DNA of 64,000 bases, taken from positions 1,561,001 through 1,625,000 of the forward strand of contig NZ_CP116221.1 of NCBI RefSeq assembly GCF_023556315.2. The letters run 5' to 3'. The translations under genes and the position numbers were made by a program. The notes beneath the pieces are model-generated. The model had not been told where the DNA came from, searched no databases, and worked only from the letters and a program-made list of their open reading frames with translations. The stretch is from Psychroserpens ponticola. GTDB lineage: Bacteria; Bacteroidota; Bacteroidia; Flavobacteriales; Flavobacteriaceae. How positions within the stretch are numbered: the stretch's first letter is position 1; every line of letters begins with the position of its first letter. Shown piece after piece: positions 1 through 9,401 of the stretch.

Positions 1-1
1 T

Positions 2-283
2 GGATTGCTTCAGTTTTTCTGGTTAAAAAGAATCGCTAATAAAATGCTAAATATTTTTAGCATTACATTTTTAGTGTTTATTGTTTCTCTTTTCTCAGGA
101 TCAATGTTTGAAAAATTAGTAATTATTAATGCATCATATCATAGAGATTACATGATGGAAACAAATCAGTTTAATACTGATATCATAATTATTATTGCAT
201 CGTATATTATAGAGAATTCTATACTTTTTAGTGCTTTGGTATTCGTGAGTTGGGCAATTTTTAAAAATAGAAAACTAGACTAG
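2..283 (+). CDS. Hypothetical small membrane protein, 5' end outside or at the window edge
   Basis: The reading frame is open to the left edge, so the gene may begin outside the window; an internal ATG at 44 would give a 79-residue product. Two strongly hydrophobic stretches (about residues 15-32 and 59-84 counted from position 5) suggest two membrane helices joined by a polar loop, with a short basic tail (KNRKLD). It ends one base before the stop of the convergent pseudouridine synthase gene. I do not recognise a family. It could be the C-terminal part of a longer membrane protein. Confidence 0.45.
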   Translation, partial: GLLQFFWLKRIANKMLNIFSITFLVFIVSLFSGSMFEKLVIINASYHRDYMMETNQFNTDIIIIIASYIIENSILFSALVFVSWAIFKNRKLD

Positions 284-284
284 C

Positions 285-1070
285 TTATTCAAAATTCACT
301 GAATTTAAAATTAGTCCAGAAGCAGGAGCAATAAAATCCATCACTTCTGTACTTTCAGGTTTTAATGAATTTTGAATGTAATTTAAGTCCACTTCTCCTC
401 TACCCAATTTGATTAGTGTTCCCATCATTAGCCGAATTTGATTACGTCCAAAACCTTTTCCTTTTACAATTAGCGTGTATGTTTGCTTCGGAAAGAAATT
501 TGCAGTATACAAAGTGTTTTCAACCAATTGACAGCTTTCAACTTCTCGAATATACAACCCTTTGTCTGTAGCTCTAAAACAATACGGTTTGAAATTATGC
601 ACTCCTTCGAAAAGAGTTGCACCTTTTTTCATAAGTTCAATATCCAAATCATCAAGAATGGTAGTCATTAAAGGTGCACAAAACGGATGACATTTTTGTC
701 CGAATGTGAATAGGTAAATATATTCTTTAATTTTTGAATGCTGAATGATGTTAAATTCGGCATCAACTTCTTCTATTGCTAAAGCTCTTAAGTCTTGTGG
801 AAGGTTGTGATTAAACAATTCTAAAAAGGCCGTTTCGTCTTCTATCTTTTCATAAATAAAAAGTTCGAATGCCGTTTCATTTGCAGAAACCATGGCATCA
901 GTTCTTCCAGAGCCTAAGGTTTTAAAATCTTTGCCTTTAAGAATGAAATTTAGTGTTCTATCTATCATTAAATGAATCGTTTTCAGTTTAGGTTGTTTTT
1001 GCCAACCATGAAATCGATATCCTAAGTATTGAATCTTAATTAAATAATAGTAACGTTTCTTATTAAACAT
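285..1070 (-). CDS. truA: TruA-family tRNA pseudouridine synthase, divergent paralogue
   Basis: TruA isomerises uridines 38-40 in the anticodon arm of tRNAs. The 261-residue length is normal for the family. The N-terminal FHGWQKQP resembles the usual YxGWQ opening, and GSGRTD carries the catalytic aspartate (D58). The usual continuation GVHA after RTD is replaced by MVSA, and the C-terminal part has the family-like FGRNQIRLMMGTL. This fits a second, divergent TruA paralogue rather than the canonical enzyme. It is a single gene, convergent with the small membrane protein and divergent from the LytTR gene. A rRNA or other tRNA target cannot be excluded. Confidence 0.85.
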   Translation of the reverse strand: MFNKKRYYYLIKIQYLGYRFHGWQKQPKLKTIHLMIDRTLNFILKGKDFKTLGSGRTDAMVSANETAFELFIYEKIEDETAFLELFNHNLPQDLRALAIEEVDAEFNIIQHSKIKEYIYLFTFGQKCHPFCAPLMTTILDDLDIELMKKGATLFEGVHNFKPYCFRATDKGLYIREVESCQLVENTLYTANFFPKQTYTLIVKGKGFGRNQIRLMMGTLIKLGRGEVDLNYIQNSLKPESTEVMDFIAPASGLILNSVNFE

Positions 1071-1171
1071 ATTAGCAAGAACGCTATTTTATGAGTTTTT
1101 ACAAAATTTTTGATGTCTTTGTTATTGGTAGTTCTATATTGAAGTTTTATTTTTAAGCATAAAATTTACTA

Positions 1172-1969
1172 GTGTCTAAAACATATCCATTTGATCCTTC
1201 AATAAAACACCATTTGCTCATTGCATTAGGTTTATGTGTTTGGATTTTTGTATTTCTATATTTCACAGAACCACTTGATGTGAATGAGTTTGAAAACACA
1301 GAAAAATTAATATATTTACCTCTTTACGGATTAATAGGAGCCTTGTTGTATGTTATGGTTCTTCCGTTTCAGATGTGGTTGTTAAAAAAAAGTAACGCTA
1401 AATGGAAACTTTCAAAAGAACTACTCGTTTTAGGTTTATTTATAGTTTTTGCAATTTTTGGATTACGTCTTTTTTACTTGCATTTCATTGTGGAATGGCA
1501 TCCAAATGCTTACACTTTTTGGTATCATCTGAAATCAATTATTTTCCCTGCGATGCTAACCATATTGCCAATTGTAATAATAGGTCGCTTTGCCTTCGGA
1601 AAATATAAAGAGAAGAAATTAGAAGAACAAAAAATTGAAATTCAAGGGGAAGGCAATTATGAAAGTTTACGACTTCAGTTAAATGAATTAATCTGCATTC
1701 AATCTTCTGATAATTATATCGAAGTTTTTTATTTCAATGGAGCTAATTTAAAGAAAACACTCATCAGAAATAAATTATCTGTTATTGACGAATCATTTCC
1801 AGAATTATTAAGAACACATCGTAGTTTTATTATCAACCCATTTCATTTTCAATCTTGGAAAACTGAAAAAGGGAAACATTTTTTATTACTCGCATACGAT
1901 ATTGAAGTGCCAATTTCTAAAACGTATTTAGATAATGTAAAAGCACAGTTAAATTCCGCCACAGATTAA
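1172..1969 (+). CDS. Membrane-anchored LytTR-domain transcriptional regulator
   Basis: The N-terminal half has four hydrophobic segments (about residues 15-31, 48-67, 83-103 and 115-140), followed by a short coiled linker. The C-terminal ~100 residues form a LytTR DNA-binding domain: NELICIQSSDNYIEVFY, then IRNKLSVIDE, then LLRTHRSFIINP. LytTR proteins bind promoter DNA through a beta fold; in Bacteroidota many are fused to membrane helices and lack a receiver domain, as here. The start used is GTG at 1172. The next gene downstream encodes an exported S41-like protein whose promoter contains a large inverted repeat, so local regulation is possible but inferred. Confidence 0.85.
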   Translation: MSKTYPFDPSIKHHLLIALGLCVWIFVFLYFTEPLDVNEFENTEKLIYLPLYGLIGALLYVMVLPFQMWLLKKSNAKWKLSKELLVLGLFIVFAIFGLRLFYLHFIVEWHPNAYTFWYHLKSIIFPAMLTILPIVIIGRFAFGKYKEKKLEEQKIEIQGEGNYESLRLQLNELICIQSSDNYIEVFYFNGANLKKTLIRNKLSVIDESFPELLRTHRSFIINPFHFQSWKTEKGKHFLLLAYDIEVPISKTYLDNVKAQLNSATD

Positions 1970-2006
1970 GTGTGTTTCGTCCCAAACACCTATTGTAATT
2001 CGATTA

Positions 2007-2052
2007 TATGTGATTTCTGAAATATATTTGTTTCAGAAAATTTAATCACATA
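2007..2052 (+). promoter_or_regulatory. Large inverted repeat with a -7 box in its loop, upstream of the S41-like gene
   Basis: Arms TATGTGATT (2007-2015) and AATCACATA (2044-2052) are perfect complements, as are the inner arms TCTGAAA (2016-2022) and TTTCAGA (2031-2037). A 6-nt bulge (2038-2043) separates the inner and outer right arms. The 8-nt loop (2023-2030) is TATATTTG, an exact match to the Bacteroidota -7 element TAnnTTTG. There is no T-run, so a terminator is unlikely; an operator or cruciform over the promoter fits better. Confidence 0.6.
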
Positions 2053-2064
2053 AATCAATTAATA

Positions 2065-3300
2065 ATGAAAATTTCAACAGCAATTTGTATCATTTTTTTA
2101 TTCACAGTAGCTTCAGCTTTTTCTCAATCTCATACCTGCGATTGCAAAACTGATTTGGATTTTATAGTTCAAAAAATTAAAAAAATGCCTTCATATAAGA
2201 AGCAAATAAAAGGCGAAAAAGCGACTCAGTTTACAAATTCATATCATACACTTTCAACTAAAATGCAACAGCCCATTTTAATTGAAGATTGCTATAAAAT
2301 GCTATTAAAACAAATGTCTTTCATTAATGATAACCATGCATCAATTAAAGTAAATGAAATTTATTTATCTGAAGAAGATTCAAAAGATGAGATTAAGTTA
2401 GCAGCTTTCAAGGCTACAGAGCGGTATAAAAACCATCCTAGAACTACTCGTAATCTTTCAGAATTACAAGAAGAATTATCTAAAAAAGCACTAGAAGATA
2501 TAGAAGGGATTTATGATTATTATGGTGATGAGCAAAAAATTGGTATCTATTATGCAGGCAACCAAAAAGACTTAATTGGTGTGGTTTTAGAAAGTAGTTT
2601 GAATCAATGGGAAGCTGGGGAAATTAGATTTTACGCGACACATACAACTGGTCATAAATATAATGTATATCATTATGATAGAATTACTAGAACACCTAGT
2701 CAAGTAAAAAGCTTCACTTTTGAAAATGGCAGATTATGGTCTTATAAAAAAGAAGGGAACACAGATAACAACGAATTTCGTGACGCTAGTTTGCCTCAAT
2801 TAGATTTTAAACAAATCAATGAGAATACACAGTACTTATACTTTGGAGATTTCAGTAACAGTAAGAAAAGTGAACATCAAAAATTCTTTAAAGATGTTGA
2901 AAATAAACTTACTGCTGAGAATGTTATCGTTGACCTTAGAAGTAATAGTGGTGGAAATAAAAAATTCTCAGACCCGTTTTTGAAGCTTTTAAAAAATAAA
3001 AATATTTATGTTTTAACTAATTGTTTTACAGGGAGTAATGGTGAGCAATTTACAGTAAAACTTAAAAATTTAAAAAACACTCAACACTTAGGTCAAGCTA
3101 CTTTTGGAATCATCGCTTATGGACTTAATTACGGCAGAAGCTATGATACACCTTCAGGTTATTTTAGAATAACACCTACAGACATGAACTTCCACGAATT
3201 TTATGAATATGAGGGCAAAGGTATTACTCCTGAGATAGCATTAGATTTTGATAGTGATTGGATAAATCAAACGCTTACTATTATTGGGAATAATAAATAA
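2065..3300 (+). CDS. Exported S41-family peptidase-like protein
   Basis: A signal peptide is clear (hydrophobic core, then ASAFSQ near residue 20). The C-terminal half has features of the S41/tail-specific protease family: VIVDLRSNSGGNKKF, then CFTGSNGEQF, where S324 sits where the nucleophile is expected, then a GIxPEI-like stretch near the end. The N-terminal half (residues 25-200) is unlike a PDZ domain and I cannot assign it. It probably works in the periplasm or at the surface. It lies 95 nt after the LytTR gene and is followed by inverted repeats. Activity is not certain because the flanking Ser/Lys geometry cannot be checked by eye. Confidence 0.75.
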   Translation: MKISTAICIIFLFTVASAFSQSHTCDCKTDLDFIVQKIKKMPSYKKQIKGEKATQFTNSYHTLSTKMQQPILIEDCYKMLLKQMSFINDNHASIKVNEIYLSEEDSKDEIKLAAFKATERYKNHPRTTRNLSELQEELSKKALEDIEGIYDYYGDEQKIGIYYAGNQKDLIGVVLESSLNQWEAGEIRFYATHTTGHKYNVYHYDRITRTPSQVKSFTFENGRLWSYKKEGNTDNNEFRDASLPQLDFKQINENTQYLYFGDFSNSKKSEHQKFFKDVENKLTAENVIVDLRSNSGGNKKFSDPFLKLLKNKNIYVLTNCFTGSNGEQFTVKLKNLKNTQHLGQATFGIIAYGLNYGRSYDTPSGYFRITPTDMNFHEFYEYEGKGITPEIALDFDSDWINQTLTIIGNNK

Positions 3301-3312
3301 TAATTTATGTGG

Positions 3313-3345
3313 TTCTAATGTAAGATTAAACGTTCTACATTAGAA
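3313..3345. repeat. Inverted repeat downstream of the S41-like gene
   Basis: TTCTAATGTA (3313-3322) and TACATTAGAA (3336-3345) are perfect complements around a 13-nt loop. No T-run follows on the plus strand. It may help stop or stabilise the plus-strand transcript before the convergent terminator next to it. Confidence 0.45.
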
Positions 3346-3384
3346 AAAAAAACTGCCACTAATTAAGTTTAGTGGCAGTTTATA
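3342..3384 (-). terminator. Intrinsic terminator of the M43 protease gene (possibly bidirectional)
   Basis: AAACTGCCACT (3350-3360) pairs with AGTGGCAGTTT (3371-3381). Read on the minus strand, the stem is followed by an unbroken T-run (the A-run at 3344-3352), as expected for a terminator just after the stop at 3414. The plus-strand side has only a weak T-rich tail. Confidence 0.75.
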
Positions 3385-3413
3385 TTTCAATTTTTTTAAG
3401 AATAAATTTTTTA

Positions 3414-6400
3414 CTATTTAATAATAAGTTTTTGTGTCTTAGTGCTATTTTTATTAGAAACTCTAATAATATAAACGCCAGAACTAATTGATGATACATC
3501 AATTGTATTGGTCAAGTTAGATTGATCTAATGTATTACTTAATACCAAACGTCCTTGAATATCATACAAATCAGCATTTGTTGTTGCAGTTAGCATCCCT
3601 TTAATGATAATATCGTTATGACTTTCATTTGGATAAATGATTAACTCATTAAGGTCATCATTTGAATTTAAAGCAATAGTATTTGAAGAATATCTCAAAA
3701 AGAAACGACCAACACCAGCTAGATCAGTTGTAGGTGTAAATACATAATCTGAAGTATTCAGTAATGTAAACGTATTCTTTTGAGTATCTTCTAAATATAC
3801 ATTAATGTTAGAAGGTAACGATGAACTAGTCTCAAGACCTATAGTCATTTGATTTCCTGCTCCTGCGTTTATGCCTAAAGGAATCACAACATCATTAAAG
3901 TCATTGTATGGTAATGATTGAATTGCGATATCTAACCCATTATTGTCTTCTAAAAGATGCGTAAATATTGAAAGTTCACCAGACATTCTTTGGTAAGAAC
4001 TAGCATCATAGCCATTATCTAAACCTCTCGTTGTACCTTCAATAAAGTAGATACTTGTATTTGACGTTTTAGTTGAATTTGATAAAAATAATTTGCTTAA
4101 AACTGAATTTGTTGAATTTGCAGAACGACCTAAAATAAAATCGTCACTTGTACCAGTAGATCGCATTGTAGGTGTGAATTCTAAATCGTAAAGCGGTGCA
4201 TTCGTTGGGTCTGCACTTACAAAGAATCCTTGACCAGGTGCAATTACAGTTGACGCATTAGTATTTGCTAGGTTATAAATAACCCAACCGTCTGCAGCAT
4301 TTCCATCATATCCATATATCGCAGCAGTTCCTGTATTCATTAAATCTAAATTATTCACACCAGAACTTACTTCGTGATTAAGAAATGCTTGCACATTTAA
4401 ATATGAAGGATATGGATTTCCAACAAGGTTCCATTGTTCATCTGTTGGTCCAGAATATGTAATATCTTGAGTTACTGTTCCGCTATTGGCAGCTCCAGTA
4501 AATGTAAATGTGTCATTGTCACTTGATGCTGCTCTATAACCAATACCTGCATCTAGAGTTGTTGTTGCTGAACCATTGTAGGTTGTATAGTCTCCTATAG
4601 TTTTGTCAAAAGGACCAAATAAATATAAGGTGCCATTGTTTAAAATATTTGGATTAGCAGTTACAAAGTCATCAAATTCTTGACCAGTTAAAGGCGCAGA
4701 AATTAAATCGTTATTTCCAGTTTCACCAGAACCATTGATGTTTACATGACGTTCATAATTAATTGTTCCAGCAACAGACCCATCAAGAATTAAACTAGAG
4801 TAAGACGTTGAGCTAGATTCTAAAGTTAAACCGTTAGAAGCCGTAAGTGTCGCTCCTGAATCGACTGTAAGGCCAGCTCCAGCATTTACTGTTAAACTAT
4901 TACAAGTTGTATTTGAATTAATACTAGCATTTCCAGAAGCAATTATAATATCTTCGCCAGCAGTAGCAACGCCATTTGGATCACTTGGTGACCATCCATT
5001 ATTATAGGTGTAGGTTGTTGGACCTGCAAGATCTGGCATCACATAAATGGCATAATCTTCTGATTGTCCATATTGTAAAGACATATCACAAGGTAAATCG
5101 TCAATACTACTCGCACCATATCTATTATCTAATTCAGTAAGTAATCGAATTCTAACATAATCATCATAAGGAATAGATGAAGGATAAGTTAAAGTAACAG
5201 GAACGACTGAATCTTCAAGAATATCTTCAGAATAATGTTGTTTTTCTGCATCATCATTAAAATCTCCATCGTCATTCCAATCAATCCAAATTGCTAATTG
5301 TTGAAAATTACTTGGAAACATAGTTACATTTATTGTATTTGAAGTTGACGCATCGATTTCAAAATAATTAGAGCAATTTCCAGAATCATCAATATTTCCG
5401 CCATCACTAGCAGAAGAAAACGATGTAAATGAAACTCCGTTTAATTCAACACCGAGAATACCAGCAGAATTAGTAGAAGTTAAGTTATTACTACAAACAG
5501 CAACTGGAGCTGCATAAGTTGGATCTACAGGCTCATCACCTTTAGAATTTACAAGTGATGTACCTTCCATTGCAGCTCTAACTCTTGTTTTTTGATCGTT
5601 AGTCATTAAATCTGTACATGAATAATAACTCATAATATTATTTATGGTATTATCATCAGCCCATGGGTTTCCACTATCGCAAGCATTTGTTGCTGGACAG
5701 GTACTTGTTTCTCTTTGGTGTCGTACTGTGTCTGCACAACCATCACCATTAGTTCCAACGTCACTATCGTCTGGACATTGATCTGAAATACCATTATTGT
5801 CAGCATCATCACCTTGAAATGTATGGTATAAATGAAAGTAGTGGCCAACTTCATGGCTAACAGTACTATTATCTCTTGCGAAATTTAAAGGCCAAGACGG
5901 ATTTGCATTCGTTGGATCATATCCAAAAACACTATACATCATTACAGAACCTTCACGGAAATTTCCATTATAAAAATTGGCATAGCCTTGAAAACCTCCA
6001 CCTCCATTGTTGCCATCAATTTCAGTTACAATCCAAACATTGAAGTAATCTGTTTCTGGCCAGCGACTTAAATCTTTTAATGTATTTTGATCTGCTCCTG
6101 AACCTTGAAAAGATACACCATCAGTAGCATAGTTTGGTACTGCTGAAGCATCAATTCTGTTTATACCAGTTGTAGCATTACAATCTGGATCACGTTGAGC
6201 TAGAGCAAATTCCATTTCAAAATCTAGTGGACTAGCTGCAGTTTGACCTCTGTAGAAGTCATTAAGATTATCGATACTACTTTGAATTTGAGCATCTGAA
6301 ATATTGGTTCCAGAACCAACAGCTTCTCCTAAATGTAGTACGTGAACAACAATAGGAATTGTTAAAACACCAGTAGCTCTTCTGCTTTGCATGTTTTCTG

Positions 6401-6569
6401 GTAATATGCGATTTTGAATTTTTTGTTCAAATTGTAATTCTTGTTGAACGAATTCTGGATTTTGACGCAGTAAATCTCTTTGTTTGTCAAATCCACATTC
6501 TTGAGCTAAAATAGTAGTACTGATACTAAAAAGGCATATTAGTACAATTAAACTTGTTTTTAAATTCAT
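3414..6569 (-). CDS. Secreted M43 (cytophagalysin/pappalysin-like) metalloprotease with GEVED domain and T9SS sorting domain
   Basis: 1051 residues. A signal peptide ends near LAQE (about residue 22). The protease domain carries the metzincin zinc motif HEVGHYFHLYH near residue 239 and the later Met-turn-like NIMSYYSC, typical of M43B peptidases. A GEVED-type domain follows (WIDWNDDGDFND through GQSEDYAIYV, about residues 400-515), then a long Ser/Thr/Asn-rich beta-sandwich region. The last ~75 residues match a type A T9SS C-terminal domain (IYPN, DIQGRLV, SGVYIIRV, KLIIK), so the protein should cross the outer membrane by T9SS. The Asp/Asn-rich loops suggest calcium binding. It appears monocistronic, and its terminator lies just downstream. 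Confidence 0.92.
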   Translation of the reverse strand: MNLKTSLIVLICLFSISTTILAQECGFDKQRDLLRQNPEFVQQELQFEQKIQNRILPENMQSRRATGVLTIPIVVHVLHLGEAVGSGTNISDAQIQSSIDNLNDFYRGQTAASPLDFEMEFALAQRDPDCNATTGINRIDASAVPNYATDGVSFQGSGADQNTLKDLSRWPETDYFNVWIVTEIDGNNGGGGFQGYANFYNGNFREGSVMMYSVFGYDPTNANPSWPLNFARDNSTVSHEVGHYFHLYHTFQGDDADNNGISDQCPDDSDVGTNGDGCADTVRHQRETSTCPATNACDSGNPWADDNTINNIMSYYSCTDLMTNDQKTRVRAAMEGTSLVNSKGDEPVDPTYAAPVAVCSNNLTSTNSAGILGVELNGVSFTSFSSASDGGNIDDSGNCSNYFEIDASTSNTINVTMFPSNFQQLAIWIDWNDDGDFNDDAEKQHYSEDILEDSVVPVTLTYPSSIPYDDYVRIRLLTELDNRYGASSIDDLPCDMSLQYGQSEDYAIYVMPDLAGPTTYTYNNGWSPSDPNGVATAGEDIIIASGNASINSNTTCNSLTVNAGAGLTVDSGATLTASNGLTLESSSTSYSSLILDGSVAGTINYERHVNINGSGETGNNDLISAPLTGQEFDDFVTANPNILNNGTLYLFGPFDKTIGDYTTYNGSATTTLDAGIGYRAASSDNDTFTFTGAANSGTVTQDITYSGPTDEQWNLVGNPYPSYLNVQAFLNHEVSSGVNNLDLMNTGTAAIYGYDGNAADGWVIYNLANTNASTVIAPGQGFFVSADPTNAPLYDLEFTPTMRSTGTSDDFILGRSANSTNSVLSKLFLSNSTKTSNTSIYFIEGTTRGLDNGYDASSYQRMSGELSIFTHLLEDNNGLDIAIQSLPYNDFNDVVIPLGINAGAGNQMTIGLETSSSLPSNINVYLEDTQKNTFTLLNTSDYVFTPTTDLAGVGRFFLRYSSNTIALNSNDDLNELIIYPNESHNDIIIKGMLTATTNADLYDIQGRLVLSNTLDQSNLTNTIDVSSISSGVYIIRVSNKNSTKTQKLIIK

Positions 6570-6673
6570 AATGAGTTTGTTAGGTTGATTATATTTTTGC
6601 TAATATAACAGAAATATACCTACTATAAACAATAATCGATGAATTTTTATCGATTAAATGAAAATACTAACGA

Positions 6674-7270
6674 TTATCTACTTCTTTTTTGTAAGATTTC
6701 TATTACATTTTCTATTTTGTAACCTTTGGCTTGCAATAAAATCAAATAGTGAAATAATAAATCTGCGCTTTCATTTAAAAATAAATCATCATTAGTGTCT
6801 TTTGCTTCGATGATAACTTCAACAGCTTCCTCTCCTACTTTTTGAGCAATTTTATTAATTCCTTTTGAAAATAATGAAGCAATGTAAGACGTATCTTTTG
6901 AAGCACTATTTTTTCTTGTTTCAATTATGGATTCTAATTCGGTTAAAAAACCATATTGCTGAGAGTTGTTTTCGTTCCAACAACTGTCTGAGCCTTTGTG
7001 GCATGTTGGTCCTTTTGGGTGCACTTTAATTAAGAGCGTATCATTATCGCAGTCTAGTTTTATACTTACTAAGTTGAGAACATTTCCACTTTTTTCTCCT
7101 TTAGTCCAAATGCGTTGTTTCGTCCTGCTGAAAAAGGTTACTAAATTTAAATCTATAGTTTTTTTTAGGGCTTCTTCATTCATATAACCCAACATTAATA
7201 CATTGTTTGTCGTAGCATCTTGTATAATTGCAGGAACTAGTCCGTTATTTTTATTGAAATCTATGTTCAT
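6674..7270 (-). CDS. hisI: Bifunctional phosphoribosyl-AMP cyclohydrolase / phosphoribosyl-ATP pyrophosphatase HisIE
   Basis: Catalyses the second and third steps of histidine synthesis. The N-terminal HisI part (residues 1 to about 105) shows LDCDNDT with C74 and the zinc-ligand segment CHKGSDSCW (C90, C97). The C-terminal HisE part (about 107-198) has KVGEEAVEVIIEAK and ESADLLFHYLILL, an alpha-helical MazG-like fold. At 198 residues it is the usual fused length. It is the last gene of the his operon, 74 nt after hisF. Confidence 0.96.
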   Translation of the reverse strand: MNIDFNKNNGLVPAIIQDATTNNVLMLGYMNEEALKKTIDLNLVTFFSRTKQRIWTKGEKSGNVLNLVSIKLDCDNDTLLIKVHPKGPTCHKGSDSCWNENNSQQYGFLTELESIIETRKNSASKDTSYIASLFSKGINKIAQKVGEEAVEVIIEAKDTNDDLFLNESADLLFHYLILLQAKGYKIENVIEILQKRSR

Positions 7271-7344
7271 ATTAGTTTGTTTTATAATTCAGAATGAAGT
7301 GAAGCATCTATTTTTTTAGATTCATCGTTACACTCAGAAAGACA

Positions 7345-8103
7345 TTATAATAATCTTACTTCTATTCTATTTTCTTTTAATTCTTTTTTTAATTCTAAAA
7401 TATTAATGTCACCAAAATGAAATACACTAGCAGCCAAAGCAGCATCAGCTTTGCCTTTTGTAAATGTGTCTATAAAATGTTGAACTGTTCCTGCTCCACC
7501 AGAAGCAATAATAGGAATGTTTACAATTTCTGATAGTTTGGATAAAGCTTCATTAGCAAAACCTAATTTTGTTCCGTCATTATTCATTGAAGTGAACAAT
7601 AGTTCACCAGCACCTCTTTTTTCAACCTCTTTTGCCCAATCGAATAATTTAATTTCTGTAGGAATAGTTCCTCCAGCTAAGTGAACAAACCACTCATTTT
7701 CGATTTGTTTGGCATCAATGGCAACCACAATACATTGGCTACCAAATTTATTTGATAATTCATTAATTAATTCAGGACGTTTTATTGCACTTGAGTTTAT
7801 AGATACTTTATCGGCTCCGCAATGCAACAAATCATCAACATCTTCAATTGACGAAATACCACCTCCAACCGTAAAAGGGATATTTACATGTTCTGCAACT
7901 TTTAGAACCATATCGTGCATGGTTTTACGTCCTTCTATAGTTGCTGATATATCTAGAAACACTAATTCATCAGCTCCTAGTTTTGCATATTGTTTTGCTA
8001 ATTCAACAGGATCACCAGCGTCACGTAAGTTGATGAAATTGATGCCTTTAACGGTTCTGCCGTTTTTAATATCCAGACACGGAATTATACGTTTTGTTAA
8101 CAT
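7345..8103 (-). CDS. hisF: Imidazole glycerol phosphate synthase, cyclase subunit HisF
   Basis: A TIM-barrel cyclase that uses ammonia from HisH to turn PRFAR into imidazole glycerol phosphate and AICAR. The start [16 protein letters not shown] contains the catalytic aspartate D11; the second acidic residue lies in VVAIDAK. The phosphate-binding loops GGGISS and ASGGAGT are present. 252 residues is normal. It follows hisA by 3 nt, consistent with coupled translation. Confidence 0.97.
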   Translation of the reverse strand: MLTKRIIPCLDIKNGRTVKGINFINLRDAGDPVELAKQYAKLGADELVFLDISATIEGRKTMHDMVLKVAEHVNIPFTVGGGISSIEDVDDLLHCGADKVSINSSAIKRPELINELSNKFGSQCIVVAIDAKQIENEWFVHLAGGTIPTEIKLFDWAKEVEKRGAGELLFTSMNNDGTKLGFANEALSKLSEIVNIPIIASGGAGTVQHFIDTFTKGKADAALAASVFHFGDINILELKKELKENRIEVRLL

Positions 8104-8106
8104 AAA

Positions 8107-8823
8107 TTATGAATAGATTTCTAAATCTCGCAATAAAATTTTGCCTTCATAAAGCGCTTTACCAATAATAGCAGCTTCACATCCTAGATCTTCTAATGCA
8201 TTTAAGTCGTTTAATGAAGTTACACCACCAGATGCTATTAATTTGATGCTTTTTGATTCATTTAAAATACGTTTATAAAGGTCAAAAGATGGTCCTTCGA
8301 GCATGCCATCTTTAGCAATGTCGGTACAAATTACATAATTAATTCCTTTGTTTTCATAGGATTTTATAAAAGGAATGACTTCCATATCACTATCTTCTAG
8401 CCAAGCGTTTACGGCAATTTTTTCATTATTGCAATCTGCTCCAAGCATTATTTTTACGCCTCCATATTTTGAAAGCCATCTTTCAAATATTTCTGGTTTA
8501 TTTACAGCAATACTTCCACCAGTAATTTGTTTTGCTCCTGAATTAAATGCGATGTGCAAATCTTCATCAGTTTTTAGACCACCTCCAAAATCAATTTTTA
8601 AATTTGTTTTTGAAGATATTTGTTCCAGAACTTTGTAATTAACTATATGTTTAGCTTTTGCTCCATCTAAGTCTACTAAATGAAGGTATTGTATTCCTGA
8701 TGCTTCAAATTCTTTTGCAACTTCAACAGGGTTTTCATTGTATATTTTTTTTGTGTTATAATCACCATTGGTAAGTCGAACACATTTTCCTTCTATAATA
8801 TCGATTGCTGGTATAATTCTCAT
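8107..8823 (-). CDS. hisA: Phosphoribosylformimino-5-aminoimidazole carboxamide ribotide isomerase HisA
   Basis: A TIM-barrel isomerase converting ProFAR to PRFAR. The start [17 protein letters not shown] has the catalytic aspartate D8, and the second acid lies in [10 protein letters not shown]. Phosphate loops FGGGLK and ASGGVTS are present. 238 residues matches the family. Its start overlaps the end of hisH by 4 nt. Confidence 0.97.
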   Translation of the reverse strand: MRIIPAIDIIEGKCVRLTNGDYNTKKIYNENPVEVAKEFEASGIQYLHLVDLDGAKAKHIVNYKVLEQISSKTNLKIDFGGGLKTDEDLHIAFNSGAKQITGGSIAVNKPEIFERWLSKYGGVKIMLGADCNNEKIAVNAWLEDSDMEVIPFIKSYENKGINYVICTDIAKDGMLEGPSFDLYKRILNESKSIKLIASGGVTSLNDLNALEDLGCEAAIIGKALYEGKILLRDLEIYS

Positions 8824-9401
8824 AATTCTAAAAAGTTCTTTAATAGTTGTTCTCCTTTTGTACTGCTCTTTTCTGGGTGAAATTGCACACCATAAAAGTT
8901 GTTGTTTACTAAAGCTGATGCATATTCTAAACCATATTCTGAATTGGCAATAGTTTCTATACAGTTTTCAGCATAATAACTATGCACAAGATACATGTAA
9001 TCCCCTTCTTTTATATTCTTAAACAAGTCTGATTTTAAATTTTTTACAGTGTTCCATCCAATTTGTGGAACCTTAAGCTTATCGTTGAAACGTTTTACAT
9101 CAACATTAAAAATACCAAGCCCTTTGGTATTGCCTTCTTCAGTATAATTGCACATGAGTTGCATGCCCAAACATATTCCTAATACAGGCTGTTTTAAATC
9201 AGGAATGAGTGTGTCAAGCGTGCTTAATTTTAACATTTTCATTGCTGAATTTGCTTCGCCTACACCTGGAAAAATGACTTTATCAGCATTTTTAATAACC
9301 TTTGGGTTATTTGATAATGTAGTTTCTATTCCTAATCGCTTAAAAGCAAACTGTATGCTTTTAATATTACCTGCTCCATAATCTATAATAACTACATTCA
9401 T
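8820..9401 (-). CDS. hisH: Imidazole glycerol phosphate synthase, glutaminase subunit HisH
   Basis: A class I glutamine amidotransferase that supplies ammonia to HisF. The nucleophile elbow GICLGMQ gives C77, the His/Glu of the triad lie in [10 protein letters not shown], and [10 protein letters not shown] is the conserved N-terminus. 193 residues is typical. It overlaps hisB by one base and hisA by four, so the partners are translated together. Confidence 0.97.
   Translation of the reverse strand: MNVVIIDYGAGNIKSIQFAFKRLGIETTLSNNPKVIKNADKVIFPGVGEANSAMKMLKLSTLDTLIPDLKQPVLGICLGMQLMCNYTEEGNTKGLGIFNVDVKRFNDKLKVPQIGWNTVKNLKSDLFKNIKEGDYMYLVHSYYAENCIETIANSEYGLEYASALVNNNFYGVQFHPEKSSTKGEQLLKNFLEL

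Noticed and set aside
7709-8116. 135-codon ORF on the plus strand opposite hisF
   Set aside because: It lies entirely antisense to hisF and its translation has no recognisable features; it mirrors the codon pattern of a well-supported gene.
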